Positions 24,947 through 34,906 are shown, counted from the stretch's first letter. The stretch: 64,000 nt of DNA from Nocardioides sp. YIM 152315 (GCF_029210375.1 NZ_JARGER010000038.1:1-64000), one strand, 5' to 3'. The notes: a model not told the origin generated them from the letters alone. Program-made: numbers and translations.

Positions 24947-26020
24947 CTAGTAGGAAACCGGCTCGAAACACGAACTGAGGAGGCGGAGGGTCTCCTCGCG
25001 GGCCGGACTGCTCCCGGGCTCGGTGCCGGTGTGGGCCCCGGCGACCGGGTGGACCATCACCTCGTCCACGTCGTACGTCGCGGCCAGCTCCTCGATCCGC
25101 GCCCGCGCGGTCTCCACGGAGCCGATCACCCACCGCCGCGCCATCGCGTCGATGAGGTCGACGTGCGGCTGGGGCAGCTCGACCTTCTCGGCCTCCTCGA
25201 CGAGCCGCTGCGGCGCGAGCTCGCCGCCGGTGCGCAGGGTCAGCATCGCCTGGAGCTGGGGCAACGCCAGTCGCCGCGCCTCCTCGTCGGTGTCGGCGAC
25301 GACGGCGTTGACCGTCAGGAACGTGCGGGGCTCCGCGAGCTCCGGCGACGGCCGGAAGCCGTCGCGGTAGAGAGCGAGGGCCTCGGCGGTACCGCTGCCG
25401 GAGAAGTGGTGCGCGAAGACGTAGGGCATGCCCTTCTCGGCCGCCAGCCGTGCCGAGTAGTCCGAGGAGCCGAGCAGCCAGATCGTCGGCACGCCGCGCG
25501 CCACCGGCGTCGCCTTCAGCGGATAGGTGCGGCCCTGGATGCCCAGGCCGACGCCGTCCGGCTCCATCATCGCCAGGACGTTGTCGACGTACTCCGGGAA
25601 CCGGGTGACCGCCTCGTCGCTGACTCCCCCGGCGCCGTGGCGCAGGGCGTACGACGTCACCGGGTCGCTGCCCGGCGCCCGGCCGATGCCGAGGTCGATG
25701 CGACCCGGGTACGCGGCCTCGAGCAGCGCGAACTGCTCGGCCACGACGAGGGGCGCGTGGTTGGGGAGCATCACCCCGCCTGAACCGACCCGGATCCGCT
25801 CGGTCGCGCCGGCGACCAGGGCCATCAGCACCGGCGGGTTGGTGGCCGCGACGGCCGGCATGTTGTGGTGCTCGGCGAGCCAGTAGCGCTCGTAGCCGAG
25901 GCGGTCGGCGACCCGCGCTAGGGAGAGCGAGGCGGCCACGGCGTCCGCCGTCGCCTGGTCGGTGCGCACCGGCACCAGGTCGAGGACCGACAGGACGGGA
26001 TGACGCTGGTTCACCTCCAC
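24947..26020 (-). CDS. Luciferase-like (LLM) flavin-dependent oxidoreductase
   Basis: A 357-residue bacterial-luciferase-fold protein of the MsnO8-like group. It has LSVLDLVPVRT at the start, YWLAEHHNMPAVAATNPPVL (about 45-64), MLPNHAPLVVAEQFALLEA and RIDLGIGRAPG, all standard for FMN- or F420-dependent monooxygenases. The cofactor cannot be decided here. The start is uncertain: GTG at 26020, or a second GTG at 26014. It lies with terC between infA and map, where most relatives have no genes, so it is an insertion in the spc cluster with no obvious link to translation. Confidence 0.85.
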   Translation of the reverse strand: MEVNQRHPVLSVLDLVPVRTDQATADAVAASLSLARVADRLGYERYWLAEHHNMPAVAATNPPVLMALVAGATERIRVGSGGVMLPNHAPLVVAEQFALLEAAYPGRIDLGIGRAPGSDPVTSYALRHGAGGVSDEAVTRFPEYVDNVLAMMEPDGVGLGIQGRTYPLKATPVARGVPTIWLLGSSDYSARLAAEKGMPYVFAHHFSGSGTAEALALYRDGFRPSPELAEPRTFLTVNAVVADTDEEARRLALPQLQAMLTLRTGGELAPQRLVEEAEKVELPQPHVDLIDAMARRWVIGSVETARARIEELAATYDVDEVMVHPVAGAHTGTEPGSSPAREETLRLLSSCFEPVSY

Positions 26021-26042
26021 AGAACCCGTCCGGCGGTGTCGC

Positions 26043-27074
26043 CTATTCCGAGGCGCCCGTCTCCGGCGTCTCGAGGTTGCTCGTGCGCTCGTCGATCTCC
26101 TGCGGCGACATTTTGCGCGCCGCGAGGATGCTGGCCACGCCGGTGACGACCAGCGCCACGATGATCACGGCCAGGCTGAACAGCGAGGAGATGTCCGGGA
26201 CGTCGACGTGCTCGCCGCCGTTGATGAAGGACAGCTCGTTCTCGTGGAGGGCGTGCAGCACGAGCTTGACGCCGATGAAGGCGAGGATGAACGCGAGGCC
26301 GAGCGAGAGGTAGACGAGCTTCTTGAGCAGTCCGCCGAGCAGGAAGTAGAGCTGTCGCAGGCCCATCAGGGCGAACACGTTGGCGGTGAAGACCAGGTAG
26401 GGCTCCTGCGTGATGCCGAAGATGGCCGGGATCGAGTCGAGCGCGAAGAGCAGGTCCGTGGTCCCGAGCGCGATGATCACGATCAGCATCGGGGAGACCA
26501 GGCGGGTGCCGTTCTTGCGGTACCAGAGCTTGAGGCCGTGGTACTCGTCGCCGACGTTGAGGTGGGTCTGGGCGAACCGGACGATGCGGTTCTCCTCCGG
26601 GTGCTCGTCCTCGTGGGTGCGGTAGCTCTTGATCAGGCCGTAGGCGGTGTAGACCAGGAATGCGCCGAAGATGTAGAAGACCCAGCTGAAGTTGTTGATC
26701 AGCTGGTAGCCGAGCGCGATGAAGACGCCGCGGAAGACCAGCGCGAGGATGATGCCGACCATCAGGGCTTCCTGCTGGTACTCGCGCGGGACGCGGAGTG
26801 CGGCCATCAGGATGATGAAGACGAAGAGGTTGTCGATCGAGAGCGAGTACTCGGTCAGCCAGCCGGTGTAGAACTGGATGCCGAGGTCGTGCCCGTGGGA
26901 GATCCAGATCCAGGCGCCGAAGGCGACCGCGGCGCCGATGTAGATGCTCAGCGCGACCGCGCACTCGCGGAACGACGGCTCGTGCGGGTTGCGCGCGATG
27001 ACGACGACGTCGAACAAGAGCACCGCGCAGGTCGCGATGATGGTGATGGCCCACTCGAGGGTCGTGATCTCCAA
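26043..27074 (-). CDS. terC: TerC family integral membrane protein (probable Mn2+ exporter)
   Basis: A 343-residue TerC/Alx-family protein with about nine transmembrane helices. Conserved acidic membrane motifs are present: the SLSIDNLFVFIILM region and TDLLFALDSIPAIFGIT. Family members export manganese and support exoenzyme metallation. TTG at 27074 is chosen because AGGAG stands a normal distance upstream; a TTG at 27089 is in frame but overlaps that site. A yybP-ykoY-like leader lies immediately upstream, which strongly supports a manganese role. The C-terminal 25 residues are a polar cytoplasmic tail. Confidence 0.9.
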   Translation of the reverse strand: MEITTLEWAITIIATCAVLLFDVVVIARNPHEPSFRECAVALSIYIGAAVAFGAWIWISHGHDLGIQFYTGWLTEYSLSIDNLFVFIILMAALRVPREYQQEALMVGIILALVFRGVFIALGYQLINNFSWVFYIFGAFLVYTAYGLIKSYRTHEDEHPEENRIVRFAQTHLNVGDEYHGLKLWYRKNGTRLVSPMLIVIIALGTTDLLFALDSIPAIFGITQEPYLVFTANVFALMGLRQLYFLLGGLLKKLVYLSLGLAFILAFIGVKLVLHALHENELSFINGGEHVDVPDISSLFSLAVIIVALVVTGVASILAARKMSPQEIDERTSNLETPETGASE

Positions 27075-27108
27075 CGAACTCTCCTGCAATGTAGGGACGA
27101 GAAACCGT

Positions 27109-27203
27109 CAGAGGTCTCTCCCACCGCCGTACGACGGCCTGCGGGCCCGGAGACGTCCCCGTCTCGTGCTGACGAACCCGCAGCGACGGGATACTCCCCA
27201 CTG
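27109..27203 (-). promoter_or_regulatory. Candidate yybP-ykoY manganese riboswitch upstream of terC
   Basis: Read on the minus strand, the element begins CAGTGGGGAGTATCCC and ends GGGAGAGACCTCTG. GGGGAGTA near the 5' end and GAGACCT near the 3' end are the two best-conserved blocks of the yybP-ykoY family, and the termini pair (CAGTGG with CCTCTG) as stem P1. Inside, CTGCGGG pairs with CCCGCAG, and GAGACG pairs with CGTCTC. A CAGGAT -10-like box (27216-27211) would start transcription right at the 5' edge. The terC start lies 35 nt downstream. The family binds Mn2+ and commonly controls terC/alx and mntP. Called from memory of the consensus. Confidence 0.75.
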
Positions 27204-27239
27204 CGGGGCCATCCTGTCACACCGGATGCAGTACCCCGC

Positions 27240-28058
27240 TCAGCGGCCGCCGAACGGGACACCGAGCGCGGTGAGTGCCGCCTCGCCTCCGTCCGGCGCG
27301 GTGAGCACCCAGGTGCCGGTGGACGTGAGGGTGAAGGTGTGCTCGAAGTGCGCGGCGCGGCTGCCGTCGGTCGTGACCACGGTCCAGTCGTCCTCGAGGA
27401 CGTCGGTCTCCTTGGTCCCGCCGGTGATCATCGGCTCGACCGCGAGCGCCAAGCCCTCGACCAGCCGGGGCCCCTTGCCGGGACGCCCGTAGTTGGGGAC
27501 GTTGGGCGGCTGGTGCATCGCGGAGCCGATGCCGTGCCCGGTGTAGTCCTCGACGATGCCGTAGCGTCCCTGCGAGCGGACGTGGCGCTCGACGGCGTGC
27601 GAGATGTCGGTGACGCGGCCCCCGAGGTGGGCTGCGGCGATGCCCCGCCACATCGCCTCCTCGGTGATCCGCATCAGGTTCGTCAGCTCGGCGGCCACCT
27701 CGCCGACCGGCACGGTGATCGCCGCGTCGCCGTGCCAGCCTTCGACGATCGCGCCGCAGTCGATCGAGACCACGTCACCGTCGGCGAGCACCCGGTCGCC
27801 CGGGATGCCGTGGACGACCTCGTCGTTGACCGACGTGCAGATCGAGGCCGGGAAGCCGTGGTAGCCGAGGAACGACGGGGTCGCGCCGGCCGATCGGATG
27901 CTGTCCTCGGCGATGCCGTCGAGCTCGGCGGTTGAGATGCCCGCGCGCGCGTGGCCGCGCAGCAGCTCGAGGGTGCGGCCGACCACGATGCCGGCCTTCC
28001 GCATGCCGTCGATCTGCTCCGGCGACTTGATCTCGACGCCGCGGTCGAGGAGCCCCAT
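27240..28058 (-). CDS. map: Type I methionine aminopeptidase
   Basis: A 272-residue enzyme removing N-terminal Met from nascent proteins. All five metal ligands are visible: Asp100 (VSIDCG), Asp111 (HGDAAIT), His175 (TGHGIG), Glu208 (VEPMI) and Glu239 (HFEHT). No zinc-finger N-terminal extension is present. It sits downstream of adk, the usual secY-adk-map order. Confidence 0.95.
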   Translation of the reverse strand: MGLLDRGVEIKSPEQIDGMRKAGIVVGRTLELLRGHARAGISTAELDGIAEDSIRSAGATPSFLGYHGFPASICTSVNDEVVHGIPGDRVLADGDVVSIDCGAIVEGWHGDAAITVPVGEVAAELTNLMRITEEAMWRGIAAAHLGGRVTDISHAVERHVRSQGRYGIVEDYTGHGIGSAMHQPPNVPNYGRPGKGPRLVEGLALAVEPMITGGTKETDVLEDDWTVVTTDGSRAAHFEHTFTLTSTGTWVLTAPDGGEAALTALGVPFGGR

Positions 28059-28171
28059 CAGCGCTCCTGGACCGTCAGGGCGTGCGATGCCCAGGCGGAG
28101 GAGCGAAGGCGGCCTTCAAGCGGAGCGGGCCGTCGAGCGACGACAACGCCGGCAGCGTGCGCCATGACGGT

Positions 28172-28747
28172 TCAGGACTCGGGGATGACGTCGAGAGCGG
28201 AGAAAATGCGCTGGGTGACGTCGGCGACCTCACCGAGGCCGTCGATCTCGTGGACGATGCCGCGCTTCTTGTAGACCTCGATCAGGGGGGCGGTCTGCTC
28301 GAGGTAGACCTCCTGGCGGCGCCGGACGACGTCCTCGGTGTCGTCGGCGCGACCCTCGACCTGGGCGCGCTGCAGCAGGCGGTCGACGATCTCGTCCTGG
28401 TCGACGGTGAGGCAGACGACGGCGTCGAGCCGGTGCCCGGTGAACCGGATCATCCCGTCGAGCTCCTCGACCTGCGCGAGCGTGCGCGGGTAGCCGTCGA
28501 GCAGGAACCCGGAGACGGCGTCGGGCTCGTCGATCCGGTTGCGGACCATCAGGTTGGTGACTTCGTCGGGGACGTACTCACCGGCGTCCATGTAGCGCTT
28601 GGCCTCGAGGCCGAGCTCGGTGCCCTCCGAGACGTTGGCGCGGAAGATGTCCCCGGTCGAGATGGCGGGGATCTTGAAGTGCTCGGCGATGAAGCGAGCC
28701 TGCGTGCCCTTCCCGGCGCCAGGGGGGCCCATGATGATCAGACGCAT
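28172..28747 (-). CDS. adk: Adenylate kinase (short-lid form)
   Basis: A 191-residue kinase interconverting ATP + AMP and 2 ADP. The P-loop is GPPGAGKGT (7-15). The AMP-binding segment ISTGDIFRANV and LLDGYPRTLAQ are intact. The LID domain is short and lacks the four-Cys zinc module, as usual in actinobacteria. It starts 7 bp after secY. The 113-bp gap to map has no recognisable gene. Confidence 0.96.
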   Translation of the reverse strand: MRLIIMGPPGAGKGTQARFIAEHFKIPAISTGDIFRANVSEGTELGLEAKRYMDAGEYVPDEVTNLMVRNRIDEPDAVSGFLLDGYPRTLAQVEELDGMIRFTGHRLDAVVCLTVDQDEIVDRLLQRAQVEGRADDTEDVVRRRQEVYLEQTAPLIEVYKKRGIVHEIDGLGEVADVTQRIFSALDVIPES

Positions 28748-28753
28748 GTTGAG

Positions 28754-30067
28754 TTACCGCAGGAACCCTTCGTAGTTGCGCTGCTGGAGCTGGCTCTCGA
28801 TCTGCTTCACCGTGTCCAGGCCGACACCGACCATGATCAGGATGCTGGTGCCGCCGAACGGGAAGTTCTGGTTGGCCTCGATCAGCGCGAACGCGATGAG
28901 CGGGATGAGGGCGACCAGGCCCAGGTAGAGAGAACCGGGCAGCGTGATGCGGGACAGGACGTAGGAGAGGTACTCCTCGGTCGGCTTGCCCGCCCGGATC
29001 CCGGGGATGAAGCCGCCGTACTTCTTCATGTTGTCTGCGACCTCCTGCGGGTTGAAGGTGATCGAGACGTAGAAGTAGGTGAAGAACATGATGAGCAGGA
29101 AGAACACGATCATGTAGATCGGGTGGTCCCCGCGCACCAGGTGGGCGTTGATCCAGTCCAGGACCGCCGAGTCGGAGGTCTGGTTGAACTGCACGACCAT
29201 CGCCGGGAGGTACAGCAGCGACGAGGCGAAGATGACCGGGATGACGCCGGCCTGGTTGACCTTGAGGGGGATGTACGTCGAGCTGCCGCCGAACATCTTG
29301 CGGCCGACCATGCGGCGGGCGTACTGCACCGGGATCCGGCGCTGCGCCTGCTCGACGAAGATGACGGCGGCGACGACGACCAGCCCGATGACCATCACGA
29401 CGCCGAAGACCCACCAGCCCTTGGACTGCTGGACGGCCCACAGCGACGCCGGGAAGCCCGAGATGATCTGGGTGAAGATCAGCAGCGACATGCCGTTGCC
29501 GACGCCGCGCTCGGTGATCAGCTCGCCGAGCCACATGATGATCGCGGTGCCGGCGGTCATCGTGACGACCATGACGAGGAACGTCGCGGTGCCGTCGTCG
29601 TGCAGCAGCGGGAACGTCTCGGGGTCGCAGCCCTGGAGCAGGTTGCCGGAGCGGGCCAGCGCCACGATGCCGGTCGCCTGGAGGACCGCGAGGCCCAGCG
29701 TCAGGTACCGGGTGTACTGGGTGATCTTGGTCTGGCCGGACTGGCCCTCCTTCTTGAGGGCCTCGAGACGCGGGATGACGACCACGAGGAGCTGCAGGAT
29801 GATGCTCGCGGTGATGTACGGCATGATGCCGAGCGCGAAGATCGTCAGCTGGAGCAGCGCTCCGCCGGAGAACAGGTTCACCAGGTTGTAGAGCCCGGCG
29901 CTGTCACCTTCCTGCGCGATGTCCACGCAGGCGCGGACGTTGGCGACGTCGACCCCGGGAGTCGGGATCTGGGACCCGAGCCGGAAGATCGCGATGATCA
30001 GCAGGACGAACAGCAGCTTGCGCCGCAGGTCCGGGGTCCGGAAAGCGTTCGCGAACGCGCTCAGCAC
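28754..30067 (-). CDS. secY: Preprotein translocase subunit SecY
   Basis: A 437-residue, ten-helix channel of the Sec translocon. It contains the plug-region sequence GIMPYITASIILQLL (about 78-92) and the cytoplasmic loop EVADNMKKYGGFIPGIRAGKP (about 345-365) that contacts SecA and ribosome. GTG at 30067 is chosen: it is preceded by GAAAGAGG and gives the common actinobacterial start VLSAFANAFRTPDLRRKL. The 251-bp gap to rplO contains the poly-G tract and perfect palindrome, so secY-adk-map may have its own promoter. Confidence 0.96.
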   Translation of the reverse strand: MLSAFANAFRTPDLRRKLLFVLLIIAIFRLGSQIPTPGVDVANVRACVDIAQEGDSAGLYNLVNLFSGGALLQLTIFALGIMPYITASIILQLLVVVIPRLEALKKEGQSGQTKITQYTRYLTLGLAVLQATGIVALARSGNLLQGCDPETFPLLHDDGTATFLVMVVTMTAGTAIIMWLGELITERGVGNGMSLLIFTQIISGFPASLWAVQQSKGWWVFGVVMVIGLVVVAAVIFVEQAQRRIPVQYARRMVGRKMFGGSSTYIPLKVNQAGVIPVIFASSLLYLPAMVVQFNQTSDSAVLDWINAHLVRGDHPIYMIVFFLLIMFFTYFYVSITFNPQEVADNMKKYGGFIPGIRAGKPTEEYLSYVLSRITLPGSLYLGLVALIPLIAFALIEANQNFPFGGTSILIMVGVGLDTVKQIESQLQQRNYEGFLR

Positions 30068-30223
30068 GGGATCCTCTTTCTCCAAGCGTGAAGCGGCCCC
30101 TGCGATCGCCTCGCAAGGACCCGGGGAAGCCTAACAGGCGACCAGGACGGGCCAGAGCCTGGATCCGCCGACTCGCGGCGACGCGCAGCGCGCGGAAATC
30201 GGCGGGTGCAGGCTGGATGCGCG

Positions 30224-30287
<64 letters not shown>

Positions 30288-30318
30288 GCCCGGAACGCTG
30301 GTGGCGGTCAAGCCGGAG

Positions 30319-30759
30319 TCACAGGACCGTCGCGGTGCCGCCGGCGGCCTCGATCTTCTCCTTGGCCGAGGCGGAGAACGCCTGGGCGCTCACCTGGACG
30401 GCCACGGACAGCTGGCCCTGGCCGAGGACCTTGACCGGGTGGCCGTCGCGGACGGCACCCTTGGCCACGAGGTCGTCGACCCCGATGGCGCCACCCTCGG
30501 GGAAGAGCGCGTTGATGCGGTCGAGGTTGACGACCTGGAACTCCACCTTGAACGGGTTCTTGAAGCCCTTGAGCTTCGGCAGCCGCATGTGGATCGGCAT
30601 CTGGCCACCCTCGAAGGAGGCCGGGACCTGGTAGCGAGCCTTGGTGCCCTTGGTACCGCGGCCCGCGGTCTTGCCCTTGGAGCCCTCACCGCGACCCACG
30701 CGGGTCTTGGCGGTCTTCGCGCCGGGGGCAGGACGCAGGTGGTGCAGCTTGAGCGTCAT
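30319..30759 (-). CDS. rplO: Ribosomal protein L15
   Basis: A 146-residue L15. The basic, glycine-rich N-terminus ([20 protein letters not shown]) threads into 23S rRNA, and the C-terminus [18 protein letters not shown] is typical. It starts 1 bp after rpmD. It is the last ribosomal gene before the palindrome/poly-G gap. Confidence 0.96.
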   Translation of the reverse strand: MTLKLHHLRPAPGAKTAKTRVGRGEGSKGKTAGRGTKGTKARYQVPASFEGGQMPIHMRLPKLKGFKNPFKVEFQVVNLDRINALFPEGGAIGVDDLVAKGAVRDGHPVKVLGQGQLSVAVQVSAQAFSASAKEKIEAAGGTATVL

Positions 30760-30760
30760 G

Positions 30761-30943
30761 TCAGTCGACCTCCTCGACCGTCACGAGGTGACGGACGGTG
30801 TGGACCATGCCGCGGATCTCCGGACGGTCCTCCTTGACGACCACGTCGCCGATCCGCTTGAGACCGAGCGTGCGCAGCGTCTCGCGCTGGTTGGCCTTGC
30901 AGCCGATCGTGGACTTCTTCTGCTGGACCTTCAGCTGGGCCAT
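30761..30943 (-). CDS. rpmD: Ribosomal protein L30
   Basis: A 60-residue L30, [19 protein letters not shown] and onward, with the [13 protein letters not shown] core. The ATG at 30943 shares one base with the rpsE stop codon (TGATG), a translational-coupling junction, and AGGAGG lies upstream within rpsE. Confidence 0.96.
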   Translation of the reverse strand: MAQLKVQQKKSTIGCKANQRETLRTLGLKRIGDVVVKEDRPEIRGMVHTVRHLVTVEEVD

Positions 30944-31560
30944 CAGGAGGACACCTCCTCGGAGACCCCCGCGGGGACCTCGACCCGAGCCTTCAGCAGC
31001 GCCGCCGGCGTCACCTGCTCGACCGGCAGGCCGCGACGGGCGGCCACGGCCTCGGGCTGCTCCAGCATCCGGAGCGCCTCGACCGTCGCGTGCACGATGT
31101 TGATCTGGTTCGACGAGCCGAGCGACTTGCTCAGCACGTCGTGGATGCCGGCGCACTCCAGCACCGCACGCACCGGACCACCGGCGATCACGCCGGTACC
31201 GGGCGCGGCCGGACGCAGGAGGACGACACCGGCCGCCTTCTCGCCCTGGACCGGGTGCGGGATCGTGCCCTGGATACGGGGAACGCGGAAGAAGTGCTTC
31301 TTCGCCTCCTCGACACCCTTGGCGATCGCGGCCGGGACCTCCTTGGCCTTGCCGTAGCCGACACCGACCAGACCGTCGCCGTCGCCGACGACCACGAGGG
31401 CGGTGAAGCTGAAGCGACGACCACCCTTCACGACCTTGGCGACACGGTTGATCGCGACGACGCGCTCGATGTAGGCGGTCTTGTCAGCGCCCTGGCCGCG
31501 ACGGTCGTCCCGTCCGCCCCGGCGCTCGCCACCGCGCTGTCCGCGCTGGGCTCCGCTCAT
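30943..31560 (-). CDS. rpsE: Ribosomal protein S5
   Basis: A 205-residue S5 with a 25-residue Arg/Gly-rich N-terminal extension, then the S5 double-stranded RNA-binding domain ([19 protein letters not shown]) and C-terminal domain ([19 protein letters not shown]). The region is involved in decoding accuracy. Confidence 0.96.
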   Translation of the reverse strand: MSGAQRGQRGGERRGGRDDRRGQGADKTAYIERVVAINRVAKVVKGGRRFSFTALVVVGDGDGLVGVGYGKAKEVPAAIAKGVEEAKKHFFRVPRIQGTIPHPVQGEKAAGVVLLRPAAPGTGVIAGGPVRAVLECAGIHDVLSKSLGSSNQINIVHATVEALRMLEQPEAVAARRGLPVEQVTPAALLKARVEVPAGVSEEVSS

Positions 31561-31594
31561 GAGACTGTTCCTCTTCTCTCTCAGGTCTTCGCGA

Positions 31595-31978
31595 TCAGAA
31601 GGTCAGGCCGCCGCTGCGGGCGCCATCGGCCAGGGCCGCGACGCGGCCGTGGTACTTGTTACCGGCACGGTCGAACACGACGTCGGAGACGCCGGCCGAC
31701 TTGGCCCGCTCGGCGACGAGCTCGCCGACCTTCTTGGCCTTCGCGGTCTTGTCGCCCTCGAAGCCGCGCAGGTCCGCCTCCATGGTGGACGCCGACGCGA
31801 GGGTCTTGCCCACCAGGTCGTCGACGACCTGGACGGTGATGTGCTTCGACGAGCGGGTGACCACCAGGCGCGGACGCTCGGCGGTGCCGTGGACCTTCTT
31901 GCGACCGCGGACCTGGCGGCGCAGGCGCGACTTCGTGCGCGCTGCGGTGTGCTTGTTGTTCGACAGCGAGATCGCCAT
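31595..31978 (-). CDS. rplR: Ribosomal protein L18
   Basis: A 127-residue L18 that binds 5S rRNA, with [18 protein letters not shown] and the ending [22 protein letters not shown] at 31978 gives the usual [10 protein letters not shown] start, 2 bp after the rplF stop; a GTG two codons upstream is open but unlikely. Confidence 0.96.
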   Translation of the reverse strand: MAISLSNNKHTAARTKSRLRRQVRGRKKVHGTAERPRLVVTRSSKHITVQVVDDLVGKTLASASTMEADLRGFEGDKTAKAKKVGELVAERAKSAGVSDVVFDRAGNKYHGRVAALADGARSGGLTF

Positions 31979-31980
31979 GG

Positions 31981-32520
31981 TCACTTACCAGCCTTTCCGA
32001 CCTTGCGGCGGATGTGCTCACCCGCGTAGCGAACGCCCTTGCCCTTGTAGGGCTCCGGCTTGCGCAGCTTGCGGATGTTGGCGGCAACCTCGCCGACGAG
32101 CTGCTTGTCGATGCCCTGGACACCGAGCTTGGTCGGGCCGTCGACGGTGAAGGTGATGCCCTCGGGGGCGTTGAACGTGATCGGGTGCGAGTACCCGAGC
32201 TGGAACTCCAGCTGGGTCGGGCCCTTGGACAGGACGCGGTAGCCGACGCCCACGATCTCGAGCTTCTTCTCGTAGCCCTCGGTCACGCCGACGACCATGT
32301 TGTTGACCAGCGTGCGCGTCAGGCCGTGCAGGGCCTTGCTCTCACGCTCGTCGTCGGGTCGCCGGACGTCGAGGACGCCGTCGGTCTTCTCGATCGTGAT
32401 CGGGGTCGCCACCGTGTGCGAGAGGGTGCCCTTCGGGCCCTTCACCGTCACCACGGGGCCGTCGATCGCGACGTCGACCCCCGACGGGACCGCGATCGGA
32501 AGCTTGCCAATGCGCGACAT
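31981..32520 (-). CDS. rplF: Ribosomal protein L6
   Basis: A 179-residue L6 with the duplicated domain fold. It begins [20 protein letters not shown], and the conserved C-terminal motif [14 protein letters not shown] contacts 23S rRNA near the GTPase centre. Confidence 0.97.
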   Translation of the reverse strand: MSRIGKLPIAVPSGVDVAIDGPVVTVKGPKGTLSHTVATPITIEKTDGVLDVRRPDDERESKALHGLTRTLVNNMVVGVTEGYEKKLEIVGVGYRVLSKGPTQLEFQLGYSHPITFNAPEGITFTVDGPTKLGVQGIDKQLVGEVAANIRKLRKPEPYKGKGVRYAGEHIRRKVGKAGK

Positions 32521-32549
32521 GCTCTTCTACTCCTTCGCAGTACTCGTCG

Positions 32550-32957
32550 TCACCAGACGTAGGCGAGGACTTCCCCACCCACGCCCTTCTGGTTGGCCTG
32601 GCGGTCGGTCAGCAGACCCTGGCTCGTCGAGATGATCGCGACGCCCAGGCCGCCGAGCACCTTCGGGAGACCCGTGTGCTTGGCGTAGACCCGGAGGCCG
32701 GGCTTGCTGATCCGGCGGACGCCCGCGATCGAGCGCTCCCGGTTGCGGCCGTACTTGAGGGTGATGGTCAGCGTCTTGCCGACCTCGCCCTCGGCCGGCT
32801 CCTGCACGTCGTACGACGTGATGTAGCCCTCCTGTCGGAGGATCTCCGCGACGCCGGCCTTCAGCTTGCTGTAGGGCATCGACACCGCGTCGTGGTACGC
32901 CTGGTTGGCGTTGCGCAGACGGGTGAGCATGTCTGCGATCGGGTCAGTCATCGTCAT
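32550..32957 (-). CDS. rpsH: Ribosomal protein S8
   Basis: A 135-residue S8. It starts [18 protein letters not shown], like Streptomyces S8, which supports ATG at 32957 over 32951. The C-terminal [20 protein letters not shown] motif binds helix 21 of 16S rRNA. In E. coli S8 autoregulates the spc operon; no such site is claimed here. Confidence 0.97.
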   Translation of the reverse strand: MTMTDPIADMLTRLRNANQAYHDAVSMPYSKLKAGVAEILRQEGYITSYDVQEPAEGEVGKTLTITLKYGRNRERSIAGVRRISKPGLRVYAKHTGLPKVLGGLGVAIISTSQGLLTDRQANQKGVGGEVLAYVW

Positions 32958-33040
32958 GATGGAAGTTCTTTCTCGTCGTGGTTTCGCCCGCTGCGCCCGG
33001 TTCTCCGGCGGCCGAGACGACCTTCAACGTGTTGAGGTGG

Positions 33041-33226
33041 TTACCAGGAGGACTTGGTGACGCCGGGCAGCTCGCCGCGGTGCGCCATCTCCCGCAGGCA
33101 GATGCGGCAGAGGCCGAACTTGCGGTAGACGGCCTTCGGACGCCCGCAGCGCTGGCAGCGGGTGTAGCCCCGCACCGCGAACTTCGGCTTGCGAGCGGCC
33201 TTGACCTTCAGAGCGGTCTTCGCCAT
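33041..33226 (-). CDS. rpsN: Ribosomal protein S14 type Z (zinc form)
   Basis: A 61-residue short S14 with two CxxC pairs, RCQRCGRPK and LCRICLRE, binding zinc. This is the Z-type common in Gram-positives and sits in its usual place between rplE and rpsH. It starts 1 bp after rplE. Confidence 0.97.
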
Positions 33227-33227
33227 G

Positions 33228-33809
33228 TCAGTTGCCCTCCTTGAACGGGAACCCGAGCTGCTTGAGCAGCGCGCGGCCCTGCTCGTCGTTGGTGGCGGTC
33301 GTGACGATCGTGATGTCCATGCCGCGGGACCGGTCGATCCGGTCCTGGTCGATCTCGTGGAACATGACCTGCTCGGTGAGACCGAAGGTGTAGTTGCCGC
33401 GACCGTCGAACTGGTTCGGGTTCAGACCGCGGAAGTCACGGATCCGGGGCAGCGCCAGCGACAGCAGACGGTCCAGGAACTCCCACATCCGGTCGCCGCG
33501 CAGCGTGGTGTGCGCACCGATCGGCATGCCCTCACGCAGCTTGAACTGTGCGATGGACTTGCGGGCCTTGGTGACCAGCGGCTTCTGGCCGGTGATCGCG
33601 GTGAGGTCGCGGACCGCACCCTCGATCAGCTTCGAGTCGCGTGCCGCCTCGCCGACGCCCATGTTGACCACGATCTTGGTCAGGCCGGGCACCTGCATGA
33701 CGTTGGCGATCTCGAACTCCGACTTGAGCGCGGGGAGGATCTCCTCGCGGTAGCGGGTCTTCAGACGCGGGGCGACCGCGGCGGACGCAGTCGTGGTGGT
33801 CTCGGTCAT
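33228..33809 (-). CDS. rplE: Ribosomal protein L5
   Basis: A 193-residue L5 that binds 5S rRNA and forms bridges to S13. Conserved segments are [11 protein letters not shown] and [21 protein letters not shown]. It shares one base with the rplX stop (TGATG). Confidence 0.97.
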
Positions 33810-34174
33810 CAGATTTCCTTGCCGGTCTTGCGCGAGATGCGGACGCTGCGCTCGGCCTGGTAGGTCGAGCCGTCGGGGCGGCGCTTGGTGACCTCGTCGC
33901 GCCGGAAGCCGACCCGGGTCACGCCGTCGCCCTCGACGAGCATGACGTTGGAGACGTGGATCGGGGCCTCGGTGGTGATGATGCCGCCGGTGGTGCCGGC
34001 GCGGCCGCCCTGGTTGACGACCTTGGTGTGCCGCTTGACGCGGTTGACGCCCTCGACGATCACCCGCTGCTCCTCGCGGAGCACCTGGATGACCTTGCCC
34101 TCGGCACCCTTGTCCTTGCCGGCGATCACCTTGACGGTGTCGCCCTTCTTGATGTTCACGCTGTTCTTGCCCAT
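33809..34174 (-). CDS. rplX: Ribosomal protein L24
   Basis: A 121-residue L24 with the KOW motif ([20 protein letters not shown]). It is an early assembly protein. Four bases separate it from rplN. Confidence 0.97.
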   Translation of the reverse strand: MGKNSVNIKKGDTVKVIAGKDKGAEGKVIQVLREEQRVIVEGVNRVKRHTKVVNQGGRAGTTGGIITTEAPIHVSNVMLVEGDGVTRVGFRRDEVTKRRPDGSTYQAERSVRISRKTGKEI

Positions 34175-34177
34175 GAG

Positions 34178-34546
34178 TCAGAGCACCTCCGGCGCGAGCG
34201 AGATGATCTTCATGAACTTCTTCTCGCGCAGCTCGCGGCCCACGGGGCCGAAAATGCGGGTGCCTCGCGGCTCGCCGTCCGCCTTGAGGATGACGGCGGC
34301 GTTCTCGTCGAAGCGGATGTACGAGCCGTCGGGACGACGACGCTCCTTGACGGTGCGCACGACGACAGCCTTGACGACGTCACCCTTCTTCACGTTGCCA
34401 CCGGGGATCGCGTCCTTCACGGTGGCGACGATGACGTCGCCGATGCCGGCGTAGCGGCGACCCGAGCCACCGAGAACACGGATGCAGAGGATCTCCTTCG
34501 CACCGGTGTTGTCGGCGACCTTGAGTCGCGACTCCTGCTGAATCAT
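34178..34546 (-). CDS. rplN: Ribosomal protein L14
   Basis: A 122-residue L14, [20 protein letters not shown] onward, with the usual ending [16 protein letters not shown]. It contacts 16S rRNA at an intersubunit bridge. A 78-bp gap separates it from rpsQ. Confidence 0.97.
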   Translation of the reverse strand: MIQQESRLKVADNTGAKEILCIRVLGGSGRRYAGIGDVIVATVKDAIPGGNVKKGDVVKAVVVRTVKERRRPDGSYIRFDENAAVILKADGEPRGTRIFGPVGRELREKKFMKIISLAPEVL

Positions 34547-34624
34547 TTCTTCTCCTGGTTGTCGTGCCGGTTCTCACGCCGCACGCGGCGGTGAGCCTGG
34601 CCGAACTGGGCCGAAATCGGGGAA

Positions 34625-34906
34625 CTACTTGGCGCGCTCGAGGATCTCGACCACGCGCCAGCGCTTCGTGGCCGACAGCGGGCGGGTCTCCATCAGGAGC
34701 ACCCGGTCGCCGATGCCGCACTCGTTCTTCTCGTCGTGCGCCTTCAGCTTGCTCGTGCGGCGCAAGACCTTGCCGTAGAGCGCGTGCTTGACGCGGTCCT
34801 CGACGGACACGACCACGGTCTTGTCCATCTTGTCGCTGACGACCAGGCCCTCGCGGACCTTCCGGGCGTTCCGCTCACCAGCGCTCGCCTGAGCCTGCTC
34901 GCTCAT
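34625..34906 (-). CDS. rpsQ: Ribosomal protein S17
   Basis: A 93-residue S17 with an OB-fold. The conserved core is [20 protein letters not shown], and it ends [12 protein letters not shown]. The start shares one base with the rpmC stop codon (TGATG). Confidence 0.97.
   Translation of the reverse strand: MSEQAQASAGERNARKVREGLVVSDKMDKTVVVSVEDRVKHALYGKVLRRTSKLKAHDEKNECGIGDRVLLMETRPLSATKRWRVVEILERAK

Noticed and set aside
26208..27935. Large plus-strand ORF opposite terC and map
   Set aside because: Crosses the riboswitch and two clear genes on the other strand; no motif; rejected as shadow.
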